Part shown: positions 42,488 through 50,807 of the stretch, in pieces
How the letters are laid out: every line of letters begins with the position of its first letter
How positions within the stretch are numbered: the stretch's first letter is position 1
DNA from: G963677085 sp963677085
Lineage (GTDB): Bacteria > Planctomycetota > Planctomycetia > Pirellulales > Thermoguttaceae
Direction: 5' to 3'
NCBI GenBank assembly: GCA_963677085.2
Contig: CAXXFH010000004.1
Location: forward strand, 4,154,001 to 4,218,000
DNA length: 64,000 nt
Program-made: the position numbers and the translations under genes
Notes under the pieces: generated by a model
The model's input: only the letters and a program-made list of their open reading frames with translations
Databases searched by the model: none
What the model was told of the DNA's origin: nothing

Positions 42488-42554
42488 GCCGTTCATAAGT
42501 CGGCTTCTCCTATTCGGTTGCGGTCGTACCGCATTAGAACGTGGTGGAGTGTAA

Positions 42555-43319
42555 ATGGTTCATCATTTTCTGCACACGGGAGTTAGGTTTGCCCAACGTG
42601 GTCTCGATTTGCTGTTGCCCCCACGTTGCGCCCTTTGCCAAGCCGATCTCTATGAAGTGGTCGATGGCCTGTTCATGTGCGATGATTGCCGCCGACGGAT
42701 TAGTCCTGTCGAGGGGACGTTTTGTCGGTTTTGTGGCGCGGTGCTATCGCACGTGGCGCTGCCGGTCGACCGATGTGGCCACTGTCGCACGTTGCCCCTG
42801 AAGTTCGATTTTGCTGTAGCTCTGGGGGACTACGACGGCGAGTTGCGCGAAGCGGTTTTGCGGATGAAACGGCCCAGTCAGGATGCGGTGTCGTTGGCGA
42901 TTGGTCAGTTGTTATCCACCCGATGGGGTGGTAGGCTGGCAGAGTTTCGGCCCGACGTCGTCGTACCGATTCCGATGCACTGGGCGCGACGAACCGTGCG
43001 TGGGACGAATAGTCCGGAGATTTTGGCCGACCGCCTCAGCCGGCGGCTGACGGCAAGTGTGTGTCGTGGGCTCGTGGTTCGGTGTCGTAACACGTTGCTA
43101 CAAAGAGATTTATCGCCTCGACAGCGGTTTCGGAATATGCGTGGTGCCTTTCGCCTGGGAAACGGTTTCCGGCTCAGCGGACAGCGTGTGCTGTTGGTCG
43201 ACGACATCCTCACGACGGGGGCCACGTGCAGCGAGGCAGCCCATGTGCTTCGCCGTGCGGGAGCCGGGCAGGTGGCTGTCGCCGTGGTCGCGCGAGCCAA
43301 AGGCCCGAAAGCAACGTAG
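42555..43319 (+). CDS. ComF-like phosphoribosyltransferase family protein with zinc fingers
   Basis: The protein has 254 residues. The N-terminus has two Cys-pair sets, CALC...CDDC and FCRFC...CGHC, consistent with a double zinc ribbon. The C-terminal PRTase domain carries VLLVDDILTTGAT near 218-230, the PRPP-binding motif, and the preceding QRFRNMRGAF and IPMHWARRTVRGTN typical of ComF/GntX. In naturally competent bacteria ComF takes part in DNA uptake. Other roles are possible and no other com genes are nearby. The start at ATG 42555 has GGTGGAGT nearby upstream. Confidence 0.92.
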   Translation: MVHHFLHTGVRFAQRGLDLLLPPRCALCQADLYEVVDGLFMCDDCRRRISPVEGTFCRFCGAVLSHVALPVDRCGHCRTLPLKFDFAVALGDYDGELREAVLRMKRPSQDAVSLAIGQLLSTRWGGRLAEFRPDVVVPIPMHWARRTVRGTNSPEILADRLSRRLTASVCRGLVVRCRNTLLQRDLSPRQRFRNMRGAFRLGNGFRLSGQRVLLVDDILTTGATCSEAAHVLRRAGAGQVAVAVVARAKGPKAT

Positions 43320-43424
43320 AATTCAGCAGAATTTGCCGACCCTGCATGATAACCGCTCATGCCATTTGGCGCCGCGGTTTCCAACACAATTGACTATTGG
43401 GTCCTGCATTGCCGATGGAACGAG

Positions 43425-43474
43425 GGCGACCAACGGGAGCTCAGTTTCCCGGGAAAGAACGCAACGAAGTGTTC
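43425..43474 (-). repeat. Dispersed repeat family B (extended copy, inverted)
   Basis: The core GCGACCAACGGGAGC begins at 43426. The complementary strand aligns over about 50 bases with 25461-25510 (AACACTTCGTTGCGTTCT and CCCGTTGGTCGC). It lies between the ComF-like and DUF502 genes. Confidence 0.65.
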
Positions 43475-43604
43475 CACAATCAACGACGGAACCGATAGAC
43501 CCACCCGATCGAAGACCCACCCGATCGACCGCGTTTTTGCAGGTGGTAATTAGAAGATTCTCCTGGCCCTTGCCGGAGAACGATCCAACCGACAAATTAC
43601 CGTT

Positions 43605-44564
43605 ATGGCTACAGTCAACGGCAACAACGGCGGCACGAACAACAAACCCCAGCACCCCTTCCGCAAGGCCGTGTTTCGGGGCATGGGCGTGGTCTTTCCA
43701 CCGCTGTTCACCATCCTGATTTTTGTTTGGGTTATCAACACCACCCAGAGCTACGTGCTGGAGCCGGTGACGGTGGCCGTTCGCGAGGCCCTGGTACGGA
43801 CAACGGCCGATATTCGTGTGGGGCTCGAACCGACCACACCCGGCGGCGATACAGCTCAGGCCGATGGCTTGGTCTACCACCGCGTCGGCAACAACACGTT
43901 CGTACCGAAGTACGTCTACGACAAGGCCACCGAACAGCCAGGCGATGTCCCGCTGACATCGGCCATGGACGTCTATCGCCGCTACGTCGAACTCACCTAC
44001 CTGCGACCCTACTACACGGTACCCTGTTTCTTGGCCGTGTTCGTTCTGTTGCTTTACATGCTTGGCAAGATCATGGCGGCGGGCATCGGCCGGTTCTTTT
44101 GGAATCGCTTCGAGCAAGGGATTCACCGGCTGCCGCTGGTGCGCAACGTCTACTCCTCGGTAAAACAAGTGACCGACTTTTTGTTTGCCGAGCGCGAGAT
44201 CGAATACACCCGGGTGGTGGCCGTCGAGTATCCACGCATCGGTATCTGGTCGTTGGGCTTCGTGACCGGCGAGAGCATGTTAGACATCGCCGCGGCGGCC
44301 AACGAGTCGGTCATCTCGGTGCTGATGTGTACGTCGCCCATGCCGATGACCGGGTTCACGGTGACCGTGCGGCGCAGCGAGGTGATCGACCTGAACATTA
44401 CGGTCGATCAGGCCTTCCAGTACATCATCAGTTGCGGGGTGGTTGTGCCACCGCACCAGTTCCAGCGTCTAGAAAGCAGCCCTGCCCCGGTTCTCACCGT
44501 AGCGAACGATTCAAGCGCAGGTCACAGCGACGACGCCGACGAACCGATGACCGGCGGAGCGTAG
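43605..44564 (+). CDS. DUF502 domain-containing membrane protein
   Basis: The protein has 319 residues. Helices at about 27-46 (GVVFPPLFTILIFVWVINTT) and 136-157 (FLAVFVLLLYMLGKIMAAGI) are followed by a globular C-terminal part (NRFEQGIHRLPLVRNVYSSV, EYPRIGIWSLGFVTGESML, CTSPMPMTGFTVTVRRSEVI). The first helix is preceded by a basic stretch and the PLVRNVYSSVKQVTDFL block is the DUF502 hallmark. Function unknown in bacteria; plant relatives (LCV-like) exist. It precedes hemC by 170 bases with no overlap. A long loop of about 85 residues between the helices is larger than in short members. Confidence 0.88.
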   Translation: MATVNGNNGGTNNKPQHPFRKAVFRGMGVVFPPLFTILIFVWVINTTQSYVLEPVTVAVREALVRTTADIRVGLEPTTPGGDTAQADGLVYHRVGNNTFVPKYVYDKATEQPGDVPLTSAMDVYRRYVELTYLRPYYTVPCFLAVFVLLLYMLGKIMAAGIGRFFWNRFEQGIHRLPLVRNVYSSVKQVTDFLFAEREIEYTRVVAVEYPRIGIWSLGFVTGESMLDIAAAANESVISVLMCTSPMPMTGFTVTVRRSEVIDLNITVDQAFQYIISCGVVVPPHQFQRLESSPAPVLTVANDSSAGHSDDADEPMTGGA

Positions 44565-44734
44565 CCGCGAGGGTTCGTAACACGGTTCGCGTGTTTGCGT
44601 TTCGCACGCCCCCCACCAGCGAGAGTCTGCCCTGGGGGCGGTTCTCAGCCCATCGACGAGTGACTACACTGGTCGTGTTCGATGGTTGATCGGTCTATCT
44701 TTCGGCAAGGCAAATCTTTTTGGTCTCCCGTGCC

Positions 44735-45652
44735 ATGCTTATCCGACTTGGAACTCGCAACAGTGCCCTGGCCCGATGGCAAGCCGAATGGGTGGCCGCC
44801 CAGTTGGCCCCGCAGGGCGTCGACGTAGAACTAGTGCCGATCACCACCACCGGCGACCGGCAGCAGGAATCGGTCAAAACGATCGGTGCCCAAGGCCTGT
44901 TCACCAAAGAGATCCAGCGCGCGTTGCTCGACGAGCGGATCGACTTGGCCGTTCACAGCCTGAAAGACCTGCCGACCGACGACGTGCCGGGCCTAACGCT
45001 GGCGGCCGTCCCTCGCCGCGCCGCCGTGGCCGACGTCTTCGTCTCGAAAAAGTATCGTTCTCTCGACGACTTGCCTGCGGCGGCCACCGTAGGCACGGGC
45101 AGCCTTCGCCGCAGAGCCCAACTGCTTCACCTTCGGCCCGACCTGAACGTGTGCGACATTCGCGGCAACGTCGACACGCGGCTGAAGAAACTCGACGACG
45201 GCCAGTTCGACGCGATCCTCCTTGCCGAAGCCGGGCTGCGGCGGCTCGGGCTCGACGACGCGATTACCCAAGTGCTGCCGCCCGAAAAGCTGCTGCCGGC
45301 CGTAGGGCAGGGGGCCTTGGGGCTGGAAACACGAACCGACGACACGACCGCACGCACGGCCGTTGCCGCCCTAGACGATTGCGCCACTCATCGAGCTGTT
45401 GTCGCGGAGCGGACTCTGCTGGCGGCACTGCAAGGCGGCTGCCTGGCACCAATCGCCGCCTGGGCACGCATCGAGAGCTACGTGCTCACGCTCAGCGGTC
45501 GCGTGCTCAGCGCCGACGGACGGAAGTGTCTCGACGTAACCCTCGGCCGCGAGCCGGCCCTGGCCGTCGACCTTGGCCGGATCGTGGCCGAAATGTTGCT
45601 CAATGAAGGTGCAGCCGGGTTGATCGAAGCTTCGCGCCACAGCACTATTTAG
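44735..45652 (+). CDS. hemC: Hydroxymethylbilane synthase (porphobilinogen deaminase)
   Basis: The protein has 305 residues, the usual length. It joins four porphobilinogens into hydroxymethylbilane for haem and related tetrapyrroles. Motifs: IRLGTRNSALARWQAEWV, VHSLKDLPT (catalytic Asp), GTGSLRRRAQLLHLRPDL and VCDIRGNVDTRLKKLDDG. The dipyrromethane-cofactor Cys is in LQGGCLAPIAAW near 236. The ATG at 44735 matches the family start; an upstream TTG at 44720 is unneeded. Other hem genes are not adjacent. Confidence 0.97.
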   Translation: MLIRLGTRNSALARWQAEWVAAQLAPQGVDVELVPITTTGDRQQESVKTIGAQGLFTKEIQRALLDERIDLAVHSLKDLPTDDVPGLTLAAVPRRAAVADVFVSKKYRSLDDLPAAATVGTGSLRRRAQLLHLRPDLNVCDIRGNVDTRLKKLDDGQFDAILLAEAGLRRLGLDDAITQVLPPEKLLPAVGQGALGLETRTDDTTARTAVAALDDCATHRAVVAERTLLAALQGGCLAPIAAWARIESYVLTLSGRVLSADGRKCLDVTLGREPALAVDLGRIVAEMLLNEGAAGLIEASRHSTI

Positions 45653-45710
45653 CCCCGGGTGAATACACCCATCGGCAGCGACGAACGAACCAGTCATCTT
45701 GCCAAGCGTC

Positions 45711-45740
45711 GGGTGCCACTGGCTGGTTGTCAGCCAGTGC
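45711..45740. repeat. Family A palindromic repeat (copy 4)
   Basis: GGGTGCCACTGGCTG followed by GTTGTCAGCCAGTGC forms a hairpin CACTGGCTG-GTTGT-CAGCCAGTG. It lies just after hemC. No U-tract follows, so it does not look like an intrinsic terminator. Confidence 0.72.
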
Positions 45741-45788
45741 GTTTTGGTGGAAGTCAGAAAGCCCAAGCTTCAATGACCAATTCCCAAA

Positions 45789-45977
45789 TCAGAAATTAGA
45801 GATTTCTAGCCCTTGCTGCTGTGGCGGGTCACCGGGGAAGATGTAATCTTCGGGCAAGAGTCGTTCGAGTTCGACCAGCCGGTCTTCCATCCATCCGGCT
45901 ACTTCTTCTAGCTGGTCGTAGTTGTGCCGCAACTGTTCATACTCGGCAATCAGGTTCGCTTTACGCTCAGTGATCAT
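45789..45977 (-). CDS. Small coiled-coil protein
   Basis: The protein has 62 residues. It starts MITERKANLIAEYEQLRHNY and continues DQLEEVAGWMEDRLVELERL, a charged helix with heptad-like spacing of Leu/Ile/Val. The tail is short and polar (LPEDYIFPGDPPQQQGLEIS). GGGAGGG lies seven bases upstream of ATG 45977, a very good ribosome site, and the frame has no stop in the compact region. This supports a real gene despite its size. Its leader holds a terminator-like hairpin and further stems (45999-46133). No family is recognised; a binding or adaptor role is plausible. Confidence 0.75.
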   Translation of the reverse strand: MITERKANLIAEYEQLRHNYDQLEEVAGWMEDRLVELERLLPEDYIFPGDPPQQQGLEISNF

Positions 45978-45998
45978 AGTGTTTCCCTCCCGCGCATG

Positions 45999-46030
45999 AA
46001 AAAAGGGAGCGCCAAACCAAGGCCGCTCCC
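45999..46030 (-). terminator. Terminator hairpin ending a structured leader or small RNA
   Basis: On the minus strand GGGAGCG (46030-46024) pairs with CGCTCCC (46011-46005) and is followed by six T residues (46004-45999). It lies directly upstream of the Shine-Dalgarno of the 62-residue gene. It therefore either ends a separate small RNA or acts as an attenuator of that gene. Confidence 0.72.
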
Positions 46031-46135
46031 AGAACCCTTACCACAAGGGCGAAGCAGAACGGCACCCGGCCGACGCTCCCATACGGGGAGCGCGGTCCAA
46101 GTCCTGCTTCTGCTATCCAGAGCCCGAAGGCTCCA
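45999..46135 (-). ncRNA. Candidate structured RNA (about 135 nt) upstream of the small coiled-coil gene
   Basis: Several helices line up on one strand. A GAGCC-UUCG-GGCUC hairpin (46133-46120) is followed by a 10-bp stem GAAGCAGGAC/GUUCUGCUUC (46110-46101 with 46060-46051). This encloses a 7-bp stem CGCUCCC/GGGAGCG (46092-46086 with 46080-46074). Then comes a CCCUU/AAGGG hairpin (46049-46035) and the terminal hairpin with U6. The signal recognition particle core and 6S-type signatures were not seen. Possible readings are a small RNA, a leader attenuator, or a palindromic element that looks like RNA. Confidence 0.5.
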
Positions 46136-46293
46136 GGGTGGTAATTTTCTGGGAAGCAATAACTTGACGCCACGCGTCAATTCAGATTGTCAGCGTAATC
46201 CTAACCCCAAATGGCACCGAAAGCAACTGCCCAAAGGGTGCGTGCCGGGGGCTGGTTGTCCCGATGTCGGACGCTATTCTGTGGTTATGAACG

Positions 46294-46923
46294 TTACTCA
46301 TGTGCGGTGAAGTATCGGAGCAAACCGGCAAGGCTATGTACCCATAAACCAAAACCAACCAGGAACAACAGGCAAAGCAGAAAACCCATCAGAAGTATCG
46401 TCCATAGTGGCCAAATCTCATCTGTGCGGCCTTCGCCTCCCCAAACTCCAAAGATGTTCATCAATTTATTCGGTGTAGTGACTGCAATCGGAGGATCAGC
46501 ATTTGCTAATTCATCGATCTTGCTGCGAGCTTTGTCCGTAAGCAAGCACATATAAAAGCCAATCTGGCGTCGATTACCTTCTCGCCCATGTGGTGGAGTT
46601 ACCGTAGAGTACTGCAGCAGTACTTCGTAGATGACTAGGATCAAAATGGCGGTGACGAGGCACTTGACGTTTCGACCTTGTAGGCCTCGATAATCCTTAC
46701 TGCGATGCTGACTCCAAATCCAAATAACAATCCCGAAAGCTGAAACAAAGATTCCCAAAGATGGAAAAAACGGAGGCGCGCGGTCGGCAAAATAAGTTGC
46801 CCCGGGGAATAAGTTCAGAAACACGGCAAGCAGCCATGCAAGCAGTTTGATCGTCGTTTGGAGTGCGGTTGCGCGCCTCGGCGGATTTTGGGGCTGTTCG
46901 ACGTCGGTTAGTGAATTGGACAT
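46294..46923 (-). CDS. Hypothetical four-helix membrane protein
   Basis: The protein has 209 residues. Hydrophobic helices lie at about 24-46 (TIKLLAWLLAVFLNLFPGAT), 53-71 (SLGIFVSAFGIVIWIW), 86-105 (CLVTAILILVIYEVLL) and 174-203 (WPLWTILLMGFLLCLLFLVG). A soluble loop of about 65 residues separates the third and fourth. Its ATG follows the stop of the preceding gene by only two bases, so both should be in one operon. Base composition is more AT-rich than the surrounding genes. No family is recognised. Confidence 0.72.
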   Translation of the reverse strand: MSNSLTDVEQPQNPPRRATALQTTIKLLAWLLAVFLNLFPGATYFADRAPPFFPSLGIFVSAFGIVIWIWSQHRSKDYRGLQGRNVKCLVTAILILVIYEVLLQYSTVTPPHGREGNRRQIGFYMCLLTDKARSKIDELANADPPIAVTTPNKLMNIFGVWGGEGRTDEIWPLWTILLMGFLLCLLFLVGFGLWVHSLAGLLRYFTAHE

Positions 46924-46925
46924 TG

Positions 46926-47723
46926 TTAAGGTGAATTTTCCGGTATGGTGATCTTCACTTGAGATTCATAAATATCGTAGTTATGTTTGCGGGAGGTGAT
47001 TTCACCGTTACGTACAGTCCAGATAACGTAGATTCCGACTGGAATATCTTGCTCCGTGGTCGTTGGGTTGTTGGAAATATGAGTTTCGTCACGTGCGGCA
47101 AGACGGTAGATGACGAAGGCTCCTTTTTGGGGAGTCGTCTCGAAAGTAACGCGACTTCTTAGGGGAAAATTATCTGTTAGTGCATTCACTTCAATATTGT
47201 ACTGAGTTGCGGATACTGTTGTAGTACGTTGCTCGCGTGTATATGTTTTCACAGCGCATTCTTCGACGATCTCCTCTGGCACCCAATACCAGCAACCGTT
47301 TGCGAACCTCGGGCTACAAATAGTCCGAGTCATAGTACGAGTCTCATGGTGCGGCACCTCCACGATATAACTGACCTCCTTGGGCTTTGTGAATGGATGA
47401 CTGTCAATTACCAGAGCGGCAGCCGGCGAACGTTGCAACAGCTTACGAAAATCCATCCAGCCAAAAACGGATTCTTGTTGGTCGGCTGTCGTGGTACGTA
47501 CTACCACGTAGTAATATCGATCATCCTTGAAACGAATTGCCGATTCGTGTTGTACCGGTAGATGGAGTGGAGGGGTGAGCCAAGTTTTGAGCTGGCCGTC
47601 CCAAAGCCATACTTCGATGGGTATTTCAGTGCGATTTACAACAGGAATTCGATCTGCTGCCAACGAGGGAATCGCACTTGCCACACAAAGTAGCAGAGAA
47701 ACCACGACTTCCAGTAGTCTCAT
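46926..47723 (-). CDS. Hypothetical exported protein, AT-richer island
   Basis: The protein has 265 residues from ATG 47723: MRLLEVVVSLLLCVASAIPS then LAAD, a signal peptide. The mature part looks beta-rich (VVNRTEIPIEVWLWDGQLKT, YYYVVVRTTTADQQESVFGW, YIVEVPHHETRTMTRTICSP, TYTREQRTTTVSATQYNIEV, GIYVIWTVRNGEITSRKHNY). Frames upstream to 48005 are not leader-like. The gene is immediately followed by the membrane protein gene and shares its AT-richer composition. A pair of secreted plus membrane protein is suggested; no function can be named. Confidence 0.7.
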   Translation of the reverse strand: MRLLEVVVSLLLCVASAIPSLAADRIPVVNRTEIPIEVWLWDGQLKTWLTPPLHLPVQHESAIRFKDDRYYYVVVRTTTADQQESVFGWMDFRKLLQRSPAAALVIDSHPFTKPKEVSYIVEVPHHETRTMTRTICSPRFANGCWYWVPEEIVEECAVKTYTREQRTTTVSATQYNIEVNALTDNFPLRSRVTFETTPQKGAFVIYRLAARDETHISNNPTTTEQDIPVGIYVIWTVRNGEITSRKHNYDIYESQVKITIPENSP

Positions 47724-48032
47724 TGGGTGTTGCCCTGAAAAACACGTGGGTTTGCTGTCTTCTGGGACTTCTTCCATCAACAGACAAGGTCGGGTTATTT
47801 GGGGCGGATATAATCTGATAACGCCCCGCCCAATTGTGGATATCGTAGCATACAACCTGGGGGGAGGGCAATTGTTTTGATTGGTTGGGGCGTCGTGAAA
47901 TCGGAACGACCGTGGCGTCCGTTGTAGTCGAGGTTTGCCTGAGTAACACTTGCTGCTTGGCACCCGATATGCGAACCGATATCGCACCCAATTCCCAGGT
48001 GGCACCCAACATGACAGCCGGCAAACAGTCCT
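47724..48032. other. Intergenic region with short direct repeats
   Basis: This 309-base stretch has no strongly supported gene. Around 47958-48020 the minus strand carries tandem words GGGTGCCA, GGGTGCGA and GGGTGCCA spaced by about 17-24 bases. In one frame they would encode GCHVGCHLGIGCDIGSHIGC. A frame from 48043 is listed among the rejected items. Upstream signals for the AT-richer pair should lie here. Confidence 0.45.
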
Positions 48033-49202
48033 TCACCCCTCATAAAGTCGGCAGACGATGTTGCGTTGTTTTCCCAGCACGACGACCAGGGCGAGGCGTG
48101 CCGTCCATTCGGCCGGTTTTAGGGCCATGTAAGCGACGTCGGCCAGTAGCGGGTGACACAGGGCGACGGCAAGGCGAGGGCCGAGGTGGTCGTAGGTTGC
48201 TCGGAGAGGGCGATGGCACGTGGGGGATAGGTGTCGCAGAACCAATTCGGCCGCTTTGAGGTATCGCATTTGGTCGTTCACTGCGAATCGCTTGCCGGTG
48301 GCCGTGCGGTGGATCGTGGTGCCCACCAGTCGCCGATGTCCCCGGGCGGCGGCCGTGCAGACATAGCAGTCGTGCGGCGGACTGGTCGGCAATTGGGCGT
48401 ATTGCCGCAACATCCAGAGAATCGACAGTCGCCACGAACCGAAATACACCGCGGCCCAAACGAAAAGACCCAGCAGAAGTCGCAGGCTGAATTGCCGTTG
48501 CAAACCGCCTTGGCGGCGAATGAGGACGATGGTTACCCAGCCGTAGGCGAGGAGTGCCCAGAACGTGGCGCAGTACAGAGCACCCAGGAAGATAAGTCCG
48601 ACAATCTGTTCCACGGCAAATGCGATACCCAGTCCACTGAGGGCGATCAGGAGAACCGTGAGTAGAACGTAGCCATGATGCAACAGCGTCCGGATTCCGA
48701 ACCAGATTGCCAAGATTATCGATATGTAGATTAGTGCCACGATAGGTTGAGCCATGAGTACCGCAATGAACTCCGATCCAACCAGGGCTGCGGCGAAAAG
48801 CAGCGTGTATTGCAACGCCAGGACCACGCCCGTATAAATCCCCACGCGAACGAGTAGGTGCTGCTGGTATCGTTGAGATGAAAATACCAACAGTCCCATC
48901 GACGTCATGCTGTACAGCAGCAGGGGATAGAACGCAAGGGTGGGCATCCGCGACAGCAGCAGTTGGGCGTAGGCCTGCAACTCGCCCGACTGCCAGTCCG
49001 GCTGGTCGGGAAACGTGATCGCAAAGCAGACTACCGGCAGTACGATACCGGCAAAAACGAGTGCCGAGCGGATGGGGATCGACCACCGCAGCGGTTCGCC
49101 GAACGAAGTGGACTCGGCCGCCGGTTCCAGGCACGACGATGCGGGGCACGAGGGCGTCGGTTCGTTTGGGGCGTCGTTGGCCGAGCGGGAATCGTCGTTC
49201 AT
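48033..49202 (-). CDS. DUF6688-like membrane protein
   Basis: The protein has 389 residues. Seven or eight hydrophobic segments fill residues ~42-290, for example SALVFAGIVLPVVCFAITFP, MPTLAFYPLLLYSMTSMGLL, FIAVLMAQPIVALIYISIIL and LIFLGALYCATFWALLAYGW. The C-terminal ~100 residues are soluble and include DCYVCTAAARGHRRLVG and WTARLALVVVLGKQ, a block I associate with the DUF6688 family. That assignment comes from memory and is tentative. The N-terminus is Ser/Pro/Glu-rich. Function unknown; it lies 143 bases from rsgA. Confidence 0.72.
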   Translation of the reverse strand: MNDDSRSANDAPNEPTPSCPASSCLEPAAESTSFGEPLRWSIPIRSALVFAGIVLPVVCFAITFPDQPDWQSGELQAYAQLLLSRMPTLAFYPLLLYSMTSMGLLVFSSQRYQQHLLVRVGIYTGVVLALQYTLLFAAALVGSEFIAVLMAQPIVALIYISIILAIWFGIRTLLHHGYVLLTVLLIALSGLGIAFAVEQIVGLIFLGALYCATFWALLAYGWVTIVLIRRQGGLQRQFSLRLLLGLFVWAAVYFGSWRLSILWMLRQYAQLPTSPPHDCYVCTAAARGHRRLVGTTIHRTATGKRFAVNDQMRYLKAAELVLRHLSPTCHRPLRATYDHLGPRLAVALCHPLLADVAYMALKPAEWTARLALVVVLGKQRNIVCRLYEG

Positions 49203-49345
49203 GGCTCGCCTGTCACTGGCAAGAACAGATCGGATGTCGCAGTTGGCTTGCCAAACGTCGAATTCGTTTCCGATGCGATTGGTCCCGTCTCGCGTCTCGT
49301 CATCCTACCCCCACACCGTCGAAAAAAACCGCGTCTCTCGTCGTT

Positions 49346-50410
49346 TCACTTGCGTTTATCGTTCTTCTTTACTTCTTTGACCATTCGCCCGAAGGCTTTA
49401 TCTTTCTTTCGTCTGTCGCGGTAGGACATCTCGTGGAATTCGGCCTCCTTGGTGAGCTTCACATAGTCGTCGAGGTGGTCTCTGCGAAGAATGCCGTCTT
49501 GGATTGCCGCAAGAATGGCGCAGCCGGGTTCGTTGGTGTGGCTGCAATTGCCGAATCGGCAACGAGAAGCCAGGTCGCGGATGTTGGCAAAGCTATCGCC
49601 AATAGCCTCTGACGCCCCCACGAGCCCGAGTTCGCGCATTCCCGGGCTGTCGGCAAGCATTGCGCCGTTCTCCAAGGTGATCAGTTGGCGGCGTGTAGTT
49701 GTGTGCCTTCCTTCTCCTGTTCCGCTGACCGAATTTGTTTGAAGCACGTCTTTGCCAAGAAGTCGATTGATCAACGACGTTTTGCCAACACCAGACGATC
49801 CGACAAGACAGTACGTCTTTCCGGGGTTGATAGCTTCGCGAATAGGTTCAATCCCCGCACCGGTTACATTGCTGATAGCGAATACCCTAAGCGACCGATT
49901 GAGTCGGAGGATGCTTGCAACCATGTGGTCGTATGTCTTCTCGTCGACCAGATCGATTTTGGTGAGAACGATCATCGGTTCGATTCCACCCTCGTTGACC
50001 ATCACGAGGTATCGTTCAAGTCGGCGCACGTTGAAGTCGTATTGGCATGATTGGACGATGAAGGCTGCATCGATGTTGGCGGCTATGACCTGGTAGTCGA
50101 TCTTGTCACCTGCCGCCTTTCGGCGCAGAAAAGATTTGCGTGGAACAACACCATGAATGATTGCACGGCTGTTCGAGTCCACATATTGAACGCAGACCCA
50201 GTCGCCAAGGCACGGTAGATCCTGAGCCGATTCGGTACTGTATAGGAGTTTTCCGGCGGTCTCGGCAGGTACCTCGGACTCTTCGTTCAGCACAAGATAC
50301 CGACCGCGATCGACGGCCGTTACCCGAGCGATACGTTGGTCAGGTCGGCAAACCTGGTCGGCCTGCATACAAAGCCATTGATCCAAGCCAAGGTCGTACA
50401 ACTCTGTCAT
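49346..50410 (-). CDS. rsgA: Ribosome small subunit-dependent GTPase A
   Basis: The protein has 354 residues. It is a circularly permuted GTPase acting in late 30S ribosome assembly. Motif order is G4 (VLTKIDLV, near 150), G1 (GSSGVGKTSLINRL, near 200) and G3 (DSPGMRELG, near 258), which is diagnostic. An N-terminal OB-like domain precedes it (DRGRYLVLNEESEVPAETAG). The C-terminal zinc site CRFGNCSHTNEPGCAI is present. The C-terminus is Lys-rich (RRKKDKAFGRMVKEVKKNDK). The ATG at 50410 gives the full OB domain. Confidence 0.96.
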   Translation of the reverse strand: MTELYDLGLDQWLCMQADQVCRPDQRIARVTAVDRGRYLVLNEESEVPAETAGKLLYSTESAQDLPCLGDWVCVQYVDSNSRAIIHGVVPRKSFLRRKAAGDKIDYQVIAANIDAAFIVQSCQYDFNVRRLERYLVMVNEGGIEPMIVLTKIDLVDEKTYDHMVASILRLNRSLRVFAISNVTGAGIEPIREAINPGKTYCLVGSSGVGKTSLINRLLGKDVLQTNSVSGTGEGRHTTTRRQLITLENGAMLADSPGMRELGLVGASEAIGDSFANIRDLASRCRFGNCSHTNEPGCAILAAIQDGILRRDHLDDYVKLTKEAEFHEMSYRDRRKKDKAFGRMVKEVKKNDKRK

Positions 50411-50807
50411 GGCAGGTCCATTTTCATTACCGCGGCGGTCTGTCCGCCAATCGCGACTCGATGATGTTTTCCAAGGAATGGCGCAACAACAACTTCCCGG
50501 TTTGCGTACGCGTCATCCTGAGCGGAGCGAACGATCTGCCACGAATCTCGAGAAGATTCTTCGTTTCGCTCGGCAGTGACAAACCCGGCAGTCATTTTGC
50601 GTCTTTTCCAACGCTAGGCGACATCCCGTACCAGGGATTGGACAGACTCAGGACACAACGCTACGGCGTTATGTTCGCGCAGACGTGTGGAAACCGGTTG
50701 GCGTTGATTCGATGTCGCGTTTCAGCGGCGCAATCAGGCAGCGCCGTCGTTGCCGGTGAAGTTCGTTCGTGTCCGTTCGCAGGAGCCGGTTTTCAGCGGT
50801 TACCGCC
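50411..50807. other. Intergenic region between rsgA and cls
   Basis: No supported gene in 397 bases. A segment near 50513-50575 has CATCCTGAGCGGAGCGAACG, a word type that is frequent as an interspersed repeat in planctomycetes. The frame spanning the plus strand here is not gene-like. Confidence 0.5.

Larger units (their letters stand above)
42067..42554. other. Divergent intergenic region with family A and B repeats
   Basis: No gene is supported in 488 bases. It contains a long inverted repeat (42165-42183 / 42217-42235) and a family B core at 42468-42487, plus a related word AGCGACCAGCGGAAGCG at 42240. Promoters for both flanking genes should be here. Confidence 0.55.
45978..46293. other. 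Intergenic region carrying the candidate RNA
   Basis: This stretch lies between the small coiled-coil gene and the AT-richer gene pair. Beyond 46140 it becomes AT-richer and shows no ORF. The promoter of the candidate RNA would be near 46140-46190 on the minus strand; no strong boxes are recognised. Confidence 0.5.

Noticed and set aside
47795..48043. Minus-strand ORF of 82 residues with GCHVGCHLGIGCDIGSHIGC
   Set aside because: The Cys/His/Gly repeat is eye-catching, but it arises from short GGGTGCCA-like tandem words. There is no Shine-Dalgarno and the frame overlaps the end of the DUF6688-like gene.
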